Assembly: GCF_964340395.1 (NCBI RefSeq)
Contig: NC_135565.1
Coordinates: 16,809,709-16,873,708 of the forward strand
Direction: 5' to 3'
DNA: 64,000 nt
From: Glandiceps talaboti
Lineage: Eukaryota > Hemichordata > Enteropneusta > Spengelidae
The stretch's first letter is position 1, and each line of letters starts with the position of its first letter. The position numbers were made by a program, and so were the translations under genes. The notes under the pieces were generated by a model. The model was not told the DNA's origin. It did not search any database and saw nothing but the letters and a program-made list of their open reading frames with translations. Of this stretch, positions 33,590-47,000 are shown piece after piece.

Positions 33590-36105
33590 TCAGTATGTAG
33601 TACATGTAGTATGTATTGCTATGAATACAAAGCCAGTATGTAGTAGTATGTAGTGCTATGAATACAAAGCCAGTATGTAGTAGTATGTAGTGCTATGAAT
33701 ACAAAGCCAGTATGTAGTAGTATGTAGTGCTATGAATACAAAGCCAGTATGTAGTAGTATGTAGTGCTATGAATACAAAGCCAGTATGTAGTAGTATGTA
33801 GTGCTATGAATACAAAGCCAGTATGTAGTTGTATGTAGTGCTATGAATACAAAGCCAGTATGTAGTAGTATGTAGTGCTATGAATACAAAGCCAGTATGT
33901 AGTAGTATGTAGTGCTATGAATACAAAGCCAGTATGTAGTAGTATGTAGTGCTATGAATACAAAGCCAGTATGTAGTAGTATGTAGTGTTATAAATACAA
34001 AGCCAGTATGTAGTAGTATGTAGTGCTATGAATACAAAGTGTAGTAGTATGTAGTGCTATAAATACAAAGTGTAGTAGTATGTAGTGTTATAAATACAAA
34101 GCCAGTATGTAGTAGTATGTAGTGCTATGAATACAAAGTGTAGTAGTATGTAGTGTTATAAATACAAAGCCAGTATGTAGTAGTATGTAGTGCTATGAAT
34201 ACAAAGTGTAGTAGTATGTAGTGCTATGAATACAAAGTGTAGTAGTATGTAGTGCTATGAATACAAAGTGTAGTAGTATGTAGTGTTATAAATACAAAGC
34301 CAGTATGTAGTAGTATGTAGTGCTATGAATACAAAGTGTAGTAGTATGTAGTGCTATAAATACAAAGTGTAGTAGTATGTAGTGTTATAAATACAAAGCC
34401 AGTATGTAGTAGTATGTAGTGCTATGAATACAAAGCCAGTATGTAGTAGTATGTAGTGCTATAAATACAAAGTGTAGTAGTATGTAGTGTTATAAATACA
34501 AAGCCAGTATGTAGTAGTATGTAGTGCTATGAATACAAAGCCAGTATGTAGTAGTATGTAGTGTTATAAATACAAAGTGTAGTAGTATGTAGTGTTATAA
34601 ATACAAAGTGTAGTAGTATGTAGTGTTATAAATACAAAGTGTAGTAGTATGTAGTGTTATAAATACAAAGCCAGTATGTAGTAGTATGTAGTGTTATAAA
34701 TACATAAGCCGGTGTGTAGTAGTATATAGTGTTATAAATACAAAGCCAGTATGTAGTAGTATGTAGTGTTATAAATACAAAGCCAGTATGTAGTAGTATA
34801 TAGTGTTATAAATACAAAGCCAGTATGTAGTAGTATATAGTGCTATGAATACAAAGCCGGTATGTAGTAGTATGTAGTGTTATAAATACATAAGCCGGTG
34901 TGTAGTAGTAGTAGTATATAGTGTTATAAATACAAAGCCAGTATGTAGTAGTATGTAGTGTTATAAATACAAAGCCAGTATGTAGTAGTATGTAGTGTTA
35001 TAAATACAAAGCCGGTATGTAGTAGTATGTAGTGTTATAAATACAAAGCCAGTATGTAGTAGTATGTAGTGTTATAAATACAAAGCCAGTATGTAGTAGT
35101 ATGCAGTGCTATGAATACAAAGCCAGTATGTAGTAGTATGTAGTACTATGAATAAAAAGCCAGTATGTAGTAGTATGTTGTGCTATGAATATAAAGCCAG
35201 TATGTAGTAGTATATAGTGTTATAAATACAAAGCCAGTATGTAGTAGTATGTAGTGTTATAAATACAAAGCCAGTATGTAGTAGTATATAGTGTTATAAA
35301 TACAAAGCCAGTATGTAGTAGTATATAGTGTTATAAATACAAAGCCAGTATGTAGTAGTATGTAGTGTTATAAATACAAAGCCAGTATGTAGTAGTATAT
35401 AGTGTTATAAATACAAAGCCAGTATGTAGTAGTATGTAGTGCTATAAATACAAAGCCAGTATGTAGTAGTATGTAGTGCTATGAATACAAAGCCAGTATG
35501 TAGTAGTATGTAGTGTTATAAATACAAAGCCAGTATGTAGTAGTATGTAGTGCTATGAATACAAAGCCAGTGTGTAGTAGTATGTAGTGCTATGAATACA
35601 AAGCCAGTATGTAGTAGTATGTAGTGCTATGAATACAAAGCCAGTATGTAGTAGTATGTAGTGCTATGAATACAAAGCCAGTATGTAGTAGTATGTAGTG
35701 CTATGAATACAAAGCCAGTATGTAGTAGTATGTAGTGCTATGAATACAAAGCCGGTATGTAGTAGTATGTATTGCTATGAATACAAAGCCAGTATGTAGT
35801 AGTATGTAGTGTTATAAATACATAAGCCGGTATGTAGTAGTATGTAGTGCTATGAATACAAAGCCGGTATGTAGTAGTATGTATTGCTATGAATACAAAG
35901 CCAGTATGTAGTAGTATGTAGTGCTATATAAATACAAAGCCAGTATGTAGTAGTATGTAGTGCTATATAAATACAAAGCCAGTATGTAGTAGTATGTAGT
36001 GCTATAAATACAAAGCCAGTATGTAGTAGTATGTAGTGTTATAAATACAAAGCCAGTATTTAGTAGTATGTAGTGTTATAAATACATAAGCCGGTGTGTA
36101 GTTAT
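33590..36105. repeat. 37-bp intronic satellite B
   Basis: About 68 copies of the same 37-bp family as unit A, in the same intron. A shortened 31-bp variant that lacks GCCAGTA-type bases (AAAGTGTAGTAGTATGTAGTG) occurs repeatedly between about 34035 and 34640. I did not see this variant in array A. Confidence 0.96.
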
Positions 36106-36333
36106 GAAAAGAAACGTTCTTTTGTTGACACTCTACTTTATTTTTATAGTGCCATTCATTTACTATAGCGATTTTAAGTGTACAAACAGGTCCATCAAAC
36201 AGGTCCATCAAAATTGAGAACTCAAATGCCCCCCCCCCCCGTAAAATATTTTACTTCTTTATCCTACATCCTACATCCCCATCCCTCAATATTACTACTG
36301 ATATAATTTGGCGTTGTTTCTTTACTCCACAAG
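36106..36333 (+). other. 3' end of LicD-like gene B intron
   Basis: Counterpart of 23503-23742, with C run 36229-36240 and acceptor ACTCCACAAG ending at 36333. Confidence 0.6.
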
Positions 36334-36757
36334 GCGCGATTATGATGCTGATATCTCAATTATAGCAACCCAATATGAGGAATTGAAAGAAAAACTGAAG
36401 CAAGTTCGACTAAGTCTAACACACACAGAAAACAATGGGTTTGACAGGGTTCGCCGAGCTGATAGAGATCAAAACCTACATGTGGATATATTTTCATGGG
36501 ACGTGATTGAAGGATTATGTGATCAGAAGCCTTGTAAGAAGGTGGCACGCACTCAAGATGATTTCATGGGAATTGAAATTGCTGTCAAAGAGTACGAAAC
36601 AATTCCACTTTCATGGATACTACCGCAAAGAAAAATTGACTTCGCAGACTTTAAGGTTAAAATTCCAAATCGTGCAGGGGATGTCCTGAAAAACAGATAT
36701 CCGGTGACTTACAGATGGACAATTTCGTATAAAATCAAATGTTGGTTGCCATGGTAA
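36334..36757 (+). CDS. LicD/fukutin-like transferase B, exon 2
   Basis: Encodes residues 92-232. Splicing AG (32913-32914) to G gives Arg92 and the DxD-type motif RDYDADISI, with Asp94/96/98. Relative to paralogue A there is one codon deletion and about 32 amino-acid differences, clustered at the HTENNGFD and TQDDFMGIE segments, but only about five silent differences by my hand alignment. WDVIEGLCDQKPCKKVA, FADFKVKIPNR and CWLPW are unchanged. Near the end YGW has become YRW and IPY has become ISY. The stop is TAA at 36755-36757. The intron is about 3.4 kb. No frameshift or premature stop is seen. Confidence 0.83.
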
Positions 36758-36886
36758 CAACACCTGTACGTCACAGTAGTTGAATAATCCTACACACCTT
36801 ATGAAATGATGAAACGAGTATCCATTTGAAAGCTTGCACAAGGTGAACAACCCAAAGTACCCAATTTTCGGAAACCAGACCTGGCT

Positions 36887-37010
36887 GTCAATCATATTTC
36901 ATACAGTTGTCAATCATTTTGTACAGCTGTCAATCACTTTACACAGCTGCCAATCACTTTGTACAGCTGTCAATCATTTTGTACAACTGTCTATCGCATT
37001 TCACAACTCA
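36887..37010. repeat. 20-bp tandem repeat, unit B
   Basis: About six units of the GTCAATCACTTTACACAGCT family, contracted relative to 24297-24530. Confidence 0.85.
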
Positions 37011-37199
37011 CTGTTATATCCAAGTATGAGCCAACAGAAGTCTGACATCCTTAGCTTTCTAATGAATTTCACAATATGTATGTATGTATGTATGACAATA
37101 GCCTGTTTGGAATTGTGCCAAACAATTGAAGCCAATCGACGTTGATATGGAGAATCATTCAGATCTCGACGACACAAAATAAAGAGTTGTCTCTCATCT

Positions 37200-37541
37200 A
37201 CATGATATGACAAACCAAAAAAATCATTTGTAACCATAGATACGCGACTGGTATTATATCTATATAACGACGTCTATACACCATAAATGTATATATATTA
37301 TTTTAACATCAAACAGTGTAACAGAACTATATAGTTTAACTCACCGTACATAAACTTTTTAATGGTATTGATTACTATATAGTGTGAAGGCGTTACCTGG
37401 AAGGTACAGGTCCGGAGGTTATGGGTTATCATGTGACATAATGAGCTTTACCTCCCATGCCATACTTTGACCTATATATTTTATCAAATTACGAGTTTAG
37501 TTCATTCTGTACAATAACCTGAACGAATTACTGCGAAAGAG

Positions 37542-37543
<2 letters not shown>
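37200..37543. other. AT-rich spacer
   Basis: No gene or repeat recognised before the simple-sequence block. Confidence 0.5.
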
Positions 37544-37606
<63 letters not shown>

Positions 37607-37613
37607 CGTGCGT
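37544..37613. repeat. (GT)n microsatellite
   Basis: About 29 GT dinucleotides with a GCGTGCGTGCG end. It is a potential Z-DNA former. Confidence 0.97.
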
Positions 37614-37639
37614 AGATTCCATGGGAGACAAATGGTAAC

Positions 37640-37686
37640 TAAATAAATAAATAAATAAATAAATACATACATACATACATACATAC
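37640..37686. repeat. (AAAT)n and (ACAT)n microsatellite
   Basis: About six AAAT units followed by about six ACAT units. Confidence 0.95.
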
Positions 37687-37745
37687 AAAAGTGAACTTAA
37701 AACAATTCAAGAATATATGACACTTTAAAAAATCTCCCAATGGAC

Positions 37746-37748
<3 letters not shown>

Positions 37749-37841
<93 letters not shown>

Positions 37842-37856
37842 TGGGGGGTGGGGGAG
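37749..37856. repeat. (AG)n followed by G-rich run
   Basis: About 42 AG dinucleotides ending in a G-rich tract with several G runs. The purine asymmetry could favour triplex or G-quadruplex structures. It separates unit B from the third 31-bp array. Confidence 0.95.
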
Positions 37857-38560
37857 GCTGTCATATTGTTTAGAGTAAGGGCTGTTATTGCACTTGTTTC
37901 ATAGAGTAGGGGCTGTCATTCCCCTTATTTTATAGAGTATGGGTTGTTATTCCATTTATTGTATAGAGTGTAGGTTGTCATTTCACTTATTTTATAGAGT
38001 AGCGGCTGTCATTTCACTTATTTTATAGAGTATGGGTTGTTATTCCACTTATTTTCTAGAGTAAAGGCTGTTATGCAACTTATTTTATACAGTAAAGGCT
38101 GTCATTTCACTTATTTTATAGAGTATAGGTTGTTATTCCATTTATTGTATAGAGTAGGGGCTGCCATTTCACTTATTTTATAGAGTAAAGGCTGTTATTT
38201 CACTTCTTTTATAGAGTAAGTGTTATTCTGCAACTTATTTTATAGAGTAGAAGCTGTCATTCAACTTATTTTATAGAGTTTGGGCTGTCATTCCACTTAT
38301 TTTGTAGAGTAGAAGCTGTCATTCCACTTATTTTTTTTTTTTATAGATTATTGGTTGTTATTCCACTTATTTTATAGCGTAGAAGGCTGTCATTCCACTT
38401 GTTTTGTGGAGTAGAGGTTGTCATTCCATTTATAATATAGAATTTGGGTTGCCATTCCACTTATTTTATAGAGTAGATGCTGTCACTCCAATTACTTTTA
38501 TAGAGTACGGACTGTCATTCCACTTTTCATAGCGTAAATGCTGATATTCCACCTTCTAAA
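37857..38560. repeat. 31-bp minisatellite, array III
   Basis: Third array of the family, about 22 units, similar to the diverged end of array I (for example ATTTGGGTTGCCATTCCACT and the TGTCACTCCAATTACTTTTA block near its end). Confidence 0.93.
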
Positions 38561-38564
38561 CATA

Positions 38565-38830
38565 GTCTCACGGCAGTCATTCGTTTTGTGAGTTTTCCAC
38601 GTGTCGTTAAATTAGTGAGACACATGTAGAGGTAGGTGACCGGTCACCTTTGGGTTAGGGCCAGTACGTTCGAAGTAGTGCCGAATAGACTGTGCGTCTT
38701 TTGTCTGCTTTCGTTGTCTTCGTGTCCTGACGTTCTCGTCTCAAGCTTGCAATTCCAAGCACATCAACCAATCGCCATGTTCTTATAATTCATTAACACC
38801 TGGCCCTGACCCAATCTGATTAAAATCCGA
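38565..38830. repeat. Boundary module, third (truncated) copy
   Basis: Matches 7945-8235 of unit A, with an internal deletion of about 70 bp after GTAGTGCCGAAT. The duplicated unit ends here: no 1-kb modules and no LicD-like exon follow. Confidence 0.8.
38634..38649. promoter_or_regulatory. 16-bp palindrome AGGTGACCGGTCACCT, third copy
   Basis: Identical to 8015-8030. Confidence 0.35.
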
Positions 38831-38910
38831 TGTGGTGAAAGCAGCTACATGTCCTTATTTACCTCTATTCATCGTGTTGTTTTGTTTTGTTCGGAGTGAT
38901 CGCCGCCTTC

Positions 38911-40595
<1,685 letters not shown>

Positions 40596-40640
40596 ATGGA
40601 GAACTACGATAAACACGACAGGGAAGTGGAAGAAATTGTG
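40596..40640 (+). CDS. Candidate first coding exon of an unidentified gene
   Basis: ATG at 40596 opens a 15-codon frame (MENYDKHDREVEEIV) that ends exactly at GTG|GTGAGT, a strong donor, phase 0. It is preceded by CpG-containing sequence and the start context is ATCAACATGG. It would splice to exons beyond the window, giving an intron longer than about 23 kb unless an internal exon was missed. The acidic, charged peptide gives no family assignment. Confidence 0.4.
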
Positions 40641-40921
40641 GTGAGTAGACGGCTTCGATAATATACTAGCTTTCTGTTTCTCTATCTGTTTGCATAAGAG
40701 TTCTAGTTAATTTTTACCAATTTAATTTCTGGATATCTTGGCGTCTGTCTCGCCGCCGCCATGTTGAACATTGTTATGTGTTCTGCTGAGTATTACATGG
40801 ATAGGTGTAGCTCCTCCAGGCGCAGACGATATTCGGTTTATTAGCAACAAAATCGTGACAATCCATCAGAAATACTATCAGATTTTATGGAGAACGGAGA
40901 AAGCACAAAATCGCCATTACG

Positions 40922-41000
40922 ATGGATAAAACCCAAAAGGAAGTCACAAGTTCAAGAGGACTGAAATCGTCTCGCATTGCCACGTACGGCAGAGGTACTT
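40922..41000 (+). CDS. Possible alternative first exon
   Basis: ATG at 40922 begins MDKTQKEVTSSRGLKSSRIA followed by TYGR, then a donor-like GCAGAG|GTACTT near 41000. The basic GLKSSRI segment vaguely recalls basic/serine-rich linkers of microtubule-binding proteins, but this is weak. The donor is suboptimal and the frame also runs on as an open frame to 41227. Low support. Confidence 0.18.
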
Positions 41001-41722
41001 GTAACTTGCATCGATTTCCGCGTTTACATTTTATCCGTATAAAGTTTTACTGGTTGCGCTGTTTTTTTTGTATCGTGTTCATTCAGTTCGAAGTGTTCAT
41101 TCATAAATTCATTGATACAAATGTTATGTATGTCCTGATACATGTACAGTTTACCAAGGTGCTTTACTCATTGCAGAACTTGTTTGTTATATTCAGTATT
41201 TTGCCTTACCAATACTACTACTCGTAAAATTAAATCTGTCTTGGAAGTTCTCACAGACTGAGTGAGAGGCTTGTGATTTTTCAGCAAGTGTTATGACAGT
41301 CAACACAGGGTTTTATGTTACTGAGAATAGCTAATTCTGTTCCGCGTTGTTATTTTTCAAACCCGATAGTGTTACCTTGGGTTGGTATGGCTGGGATGAT
41401 GTGAGATGAGGTACATGAACGGGTGGGGGTGTAATCCATTACATTGGATTTAATACCACTAACTGCAGTAACTATACATTCCACTATGTGTCGATCTCTG
41501 CTACAACCTTTTTTCTTTGCAGACCTCGGTGGATATAAGTTATTATAACTTTTTGTTTTTGCATTTAGCTTGATAAAAAATTAAAAGGGAAAAGAAAATG
41601 TGTGATTTTACTAAAACACTACATTCAACTGTTCAACACATCAGGTTATCTTACATGTAGTGTAGTAAGTTAACAGCTGTGATTTTATTAAAACACTAAT
41701 ATTTGTTTATATTAGCATATGT
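41001..41722. other. Intron-like DNA, nothing recognised
   Basis: AT-rich, no arrays or elements identified. Confidence 0.5.
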
Positions 41723-42570
41723 ACACATAGTCTAGTTCCTATACAGTATCATTATCATTTACACCTCCACTCACATAGTCTAGTTCCTATACAGTATCGT
41801 TATCATTTACACCTCCACTCACATAGTTTAGTTCCTATACAGTATCATTATCATTTACACCTCCACTCACATAGTTTAGTTCCTATACAGTATCATTATC
41901 ATTGACACCACTCACATAGTCTAGTTCCTATACAGTATCATTATCATTGACACCACTCACATAGTCTAGTTCCTATACAGTATCATTATCATTTACACCT
42001 CCATTCACATAGTCTAGTTCCTATACAGTATCATTATCATTGACACCACTCACATAGTCTAGTTCCTATACAGTATCATTATCATTGACACCACTCACAT
42101 AGTCTAGTTCCTATACAGTATCATTATCATTTACACCTCCATTCACATAGTCTAGTTCCTATACAGTATCATTATCATTTACACCACTCACATAGTCTAG
42201 TTCCTATACAGTATCATTATCATGTACACCACTCACATAGTTTAGTTCCTATACAGTATCATTATCATTTACACCTCCATTCACTTAGTTTAGTTCCTAT
42301 ACAGTATCATTATCATTTACACCTCCACTCACATAGTCTAGTTCCTATACAGTATCATTATCATTTACACCTCCACTCACATAGTCTAGTTCCTATACAG
42401 TATCATTATCATTTACACCTCCACTCACATAGTCTAGTTCCTATACAGTATCATTATCATTTACACCTCCACTCACATAGTTTAGTTCCTATACAGTATT
42501 GTTACCATTTACATCTCCACTCACATAGTCTAGTTCCTATACAGTATCATTATCATTTACACCTCCACTC
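41723..42570. repeat. 48/45-bp minisatellite (~18 copies)
   Basis: The unit contains CACATAGTCTAGTTCCTATA then CAGTATCATTATCATT; 48-bp units carry ACACCTCCACT, 45-bp units carry ACACCACT. The homogeneity indicates recent expansion. Confidence 0.95.
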
Positions 42571-42691
42571 AGAAACCATGTTGGCATCCGGACTATATAG
42601 CATATGATACTACCAGTAATGAATACAGTGGACTTTAATTAGACCATGGAAATTAAGAGAAAAGTCTATCACTGGTATCAGAATTATCTCA

Positions 42692-42735
42692 CCCCCCCCC
42701 CCCCCCCCAAAAAAAAAAAAAAAAAAAAAAAAAAA
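42692..42735. repeat. Poly-C followed by poly-A run
   Basis: About 17 C then about 26 A bases. Prone to assembly error. Confidence 0.9.
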
Positions 42736-42916
42736 TTAAAAAAATGCAAGCTTGAAAAAGAGACACAATAAATGGTTACTTCAATAAAGTTAATATTAAT
42801 CTAGAATCAAACCATAATCACTGTTTTAATTCTGCACTAGCTGTAAGTGGGATATAATTTTTTTTTTTGATCAGACAACCAACAATATATTTACTGAAAA
42901 TTGTTAAAATACCAAT

Positions 42917-43187
42917 CAGGGGTGAACAAATCCACTGGTCCTAGGTCCGAGACTAGCGATTTTTTTTGGGCGGACCACACAAATGTTACCTTGTGTGGTC
43001 CATTGGACCAGTACCTTACTGTTAATAACTATGTTAAAAAGTCGTCTGAATATACAGATTCATAGGTAAGATTTAATGTTTCACATTAGTGGGACCTTTG
43101 ACCACTAGTTCTTTCAGCAGGACCACTGGATTTTTTAAGGCACTGGTCTGGGGACTGCCAGTTCACAAAATGATTTGTTCACCCCTG
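42917..43187. mobile_element. MITE with 16-bp perfect terminal inverted repeats and 5-bp target duplication
   Basis: The left end CAGGGGTGAACAAATC is exactly inverted at the right end (GATTTGTTCACCCCTG). Flanking CCAAT occurs at 42912-42916 and 43188-43192. At 271 bp it has no coding capacity. An internal hairpin GGACCACACAA...TTGTGTGGTCC lies near 42973-43002. CAGGGGT ends are typical of the hAT superfamily; the 5-bp duplication would fit hAT5-type rather than the usual 8-bp class. Confidence 0.85.
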
Positions 43188-43237
43188 CCAATAATTAGAT
43201 AATTGCACATGTTAATTAGAGTTCTATTTTATCTATA

Positions 43238-43312
43238 AGTGGTATAGTAAGAAGTTGAAATTGTGATTCATTGGGGTGCTGATTTTTTGGGTACGGACCC
43301 AAAAATCAATAT
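43238..43312. repeat. Dispersed repeat family (TTGGGGTGCTGATTTT), copy 1
   Basis: GTTGAAATTGTGATTCATTG, GGGTGCTGATTTTTTGGGT and GGACCCAAAAATCAAT. It matches the reverse complement of 60780-60840 and, more diverged, 50363-50423. Confidence 0.7.
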
Positions 43313-45180
43313 GAATGGATATATTGCACAATACTTTATACATACATCTATTAAAACAAATACATTTATTCATAGGCAATTAAATACTGTACAGGATGTA
43401 TGATATTACAAGTAAGTCATTATATCTAGTAAAACTTGCAGCTAGTGTTGCTTTTAATATTTAGAGTATCCAACGTAGGAAAACCTAACCTATGTATGGA
43501 ACAGTGGAACTACGTTTTTAATGTCTGAATATACATACTTGAACTTGGTGTAAAATGTGGGGTATTCTGGAAAATTATCAAAATTAAAATTACCAATATA
43601 ATAGATCAAGTGAAAATTTCTACTCACTACTACACTAGTAATTTCTACTCACTACTAGTACTAGTACTACACTAGTAAAATAATTTTTTTTTGAAGTGAA
43701 TGCAAAATGTTCGCTGACACCTCAACAACATCATCAGGGTTGTACTATATGTTGAAATAGTTTCATTCACTGTGTAGAATTCTCAACGAAAGTTTATTTC
43801 ATCTATCAACTGTGCAATAAAATATCAGTGTCTTCCAGTATTCAATGACTAAAAAGCCATCTTCATCAGGGTTGTAGTGCAATTTTTGACTTTGATGTAC
43901 ATTGTATGAACCCAGAACCCATCAACTCTTGTAAGAGTGTGTGGCCAGCCATTTTAGACCCACTTTGACCATAAATCAGTACCCCATTTTAGACCATTAC
44001 ACTTACAGGTTTTTAAAAGATGAAATTTTAGACCAAAATTCATTTTTCTACAAAGGAAGCAGCATTTTGGGGCAATTATGGCAGTTATGATTTTGTAAAA
44101 GACCCAGCAAAACTAAAAATAATGCAAAGTGGACCCTGTTGTAGATTCTTCAGCTTGAAAAAAACCGGAACCCTTTTCAGACCAAAGTGCTAGAACCCCC
44201 CCCCCCCCCACCCCCCTCTAGGGTGGTACATATTCATATACTCAAATAAGGGGAGAATAAATCTGATATTTTGATTGATCAGTTTATGATACACAACAAC
44301 AGTCGTATATTTGTAGTTCAGCTCTTTCCATCACAGCATGTTTGTTCTACAGTTTCGTATGTACAGGAAGAGTTTTACTTGAAGTTTCTACACCCTGCAG
44401 GTCGTACCAAGTTATTCAATCTTAATCATACAAATGTATACAATGCACATTGTTATGTTATTAGAACACTGAAGTCAGCAGCTAAGTTGTTCTGTCTCTT
44501 ACTAGAGGCTGAAGTCAGCAAGCTATTCAGTATTGTAATCTCTCCTTAAACTTAAAGTGGATATTTTCAGATTATGTGTAGAAAAACCTGGTCATAATAT
44601 AACTTGGGCGTAATTTTGATGTAGCCAAAATAAACAAGTGTGAGCCCATTGTTCAATTTTTGAGGGCAATGAAATACTTTTGTAAGGCATTGTGTTCCTT
44701 AAAGGGCCATGTTTCAGTCCTGGGTCATCATATAAGGCTTACATGAGGTCATAATTCTTTTCTTCAGGCTCAACTTTTTGTAGAGCTCTTCGAAACAACC
44801 AGTTTTCACACCTAGCTTTTAATGCTAATAATCCTAATCCTAATCATTGTACATTTGAAAATTTTCGTGGTCATTTTCCCGGAGTATTTTGTTACAGTAT
44901 GTCAATTTGTTCTTGTTTTCAAAGATGGTTGATGGAACCATTCAGTAAATTTTGATGTAAAGTTATCCAGTTTAATCAAGATTTTTCTGTCTGGACCAGA
45001 ATTCGTTACAGTGGATCATGCATATAGATCGCTATTTAGTTATCAAGTAGGGAGTTATGCTGAGGTGTCAATCATGTACATGTATGAGATTGCACCATTG
45101 TATAAAGAAGGGCATGAGAATCAGGTATAGGGTAGGGTAGGGAAACTATGGTCAGACTGTCTAACTCTTAGTCTTACTGG
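43313..45180. other. Intron-like DNA
   Basis: No gene recognised. Contains a C run (44198-44212) and two related CATCAGGGTTGTA words near 43732 and 43867. The 44271-44549 frame has no domain. Confidence 0.5.
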
Positions 45181-45322
45181 CAGTGTGCCCATTAGTGGTA
45201 GCCAAATTTTGTTGTTGTGAGTCAAAATGAAAAAAACTAGGATTTCTTGTGAGGGGAACACCAAAGTTTGGTGCGTCATTTTGTGCATCAGTGGCATGTG
45301 ACATCAAATAGAGGGCACACTA
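45181..45322 (-). mobile_element. CAGTGTG-ended dispersed element, inverted copy
   Basis: The reverse complement matches 56511-56680 and 58470-58645 (CATTTTGACTCACAACAACA, ACCAAACTTTGGTGTTCCCC). The ends CAGTGTGCCC and GGGCACACTAG are inverted, so this is a foldback-type element. Confidence 0.65.
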
Positions 45323-45943
45323 GTATGGTTGACCATGTATGAATATTTAAATTTGTCTTCTAAATGGGTATTAAAATTAGGGAGTTATTCTTAGATTAAG
45401 GTTATCCTCAGAACCACTTCCATTGACTGTCTGACCATTGGTGATTCTTTTGTGTTTGCGTGAACATGAATGACATGTTTCAGTGACTTGCTATGATGAC
45501 TGTCCTCCATATGTGAACTAAGGGGTTGTGCATAGTTAAAATATATACAGAAATGTGGTCAGAACCTTTAACTTAATGTTAATTTGTACTATTGACTGTG
45601 AATGACATTTTTGTGATTGTCTGTCTGTCTGGTAATGTGAATGAGGGGATGAGTGACTCACTCTACTGAGTACAGGGTGGACCCGGTACCACGCATGTTG
45701 TATTCACGGTTCCTGGTTCATGTCCTTAAAGTTCTTTGTTCAATCGTTTATTGTCTATTCATATTCTTTGTCCAGTCACCCTTTCTTACGATCACCTGAT
45801 GTTGCTGAGCTGCCTTCCTTTTACGCTGTAAATATTTACTAATAACTGTCACTGTCTAAAGTGTGATAGACGTGTGAATCAGTGTTCTGTTGTAGTCGGT
45901 ATTAACTTCTCATCAACTGTTGGACTGTACATAGTTGTACAGA
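45323..45943. other. Intron-like DNA
   Basis: Nothing recognised. Confidence 0.5.
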
Positions 45944-46009
45944 ATGTTTACCCTCTATGATTTCCAATGTACTAAGGCTAAAAATCTCACTGACAACCAA
46001 GAAGTCATG
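45944..46009 (+). CDS. Candidate alternative first exon
   Basis: ATG at 45944 opens a 22-codon frame (MFTLYDFQCTKAKNLTDNQE plus VM) ending at ATG|GTAAGTAG, an excellent donor, phase 0. An acceptor-like TAGTTGTACAG ends two bases before the ATG, so it could instead be an internal exon. It has the same phase as the 40596-40640 exon, as expected for alternative starts that share downstream exons. No family recognised. Confidence 0.33.
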
Positions 46010-46234
46010 GTAAGTAGTTAAAAATGAGATGTTGTTTTATTTTAGTATTAAGTGCTCTATTTCAATTCCATTTTTCTAACGTTGTTGAAGTCTTTGTCAG
46101 TCTTCATCAGTCACTTTGTAACTTTACGATACTCACATTTTACTTCGACCCTTGGTAATCAGATTTAGCCAACTGAACTGTTTCGGCTACAATTTTCTAT
46201 AGATTTTCCATTGGTCTAACACAGGTTACCACCT

Positions 46235-47000
46235 CATGAATTTGATAGTCTAGATCTGATGTTACTCGTGTATGGGCCCAAGACTACTACTAATTTGGTA
46301 GTCTAGATTATTAGGTACAGTAATTTAGTAGTCAATGTACCTTGGACTACTGCTAATTTGATTAGTCTCGATACGATGTTACTAGTCTGTGTACCCTGGA
46401 CTACTGCTAATTTGGTAATCTAGATACAATGTTTAGTAGTCTATGTACCCTGGACTACTGCTAATTTGGTGGTCTAGATACAATGTTACTAGTCTATGTA
46501 CCCTGGACTACTGCTAATTTGGTGGTCTAGATACAATGTTTAGTAGTCTATGTACCCTGGACTACTGCTAATTTGGTGGTGTAGATACAATGTTACTAGT
46601 CTATGTACCCTGGACTACTGCTAATTTGGTGGTCTAGATACAATGTTTAGAAGTCTATGTACCCTGGACTACTGCTAATTTGGTGGTCTAATTACAATGT
46701 TTAGTAGTCTATATGTCCTGGACTACTGCTAATTTGGTAGTCTAGATACAATGTTTAGTAGTCTATATGTCCTGGACTACTGCTAATTTGGTGGTCTAGA
46801 TACAATGTTTAGTAGTCTATATGTCCTGGACTACTGCTAATTTGGTAGTGTAGATACAATGTTACTAGTCTATGTACCCTGGACTACTGTTAATTTGGTA
46901 GTCTAGATACAATGTTTAGTAGTCTATATGTCCTGGACTACTGCTAATTTAGTAATCTAGATACAATGTTACTAGTCTATGTACCCTGGACTACTGCTAA
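46235..47000. repeat. 53/54-bp minisatellite (~14 copies)
   Basis: Units contain GTCTAGATACAATGTT, then ACTAGTCTATGTACCCTGGA or TAGTAGTCTATGTACCCTGG, then CTACTGCTAATTTGGT. The first two units are more diverged. Confidence 0.95.
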
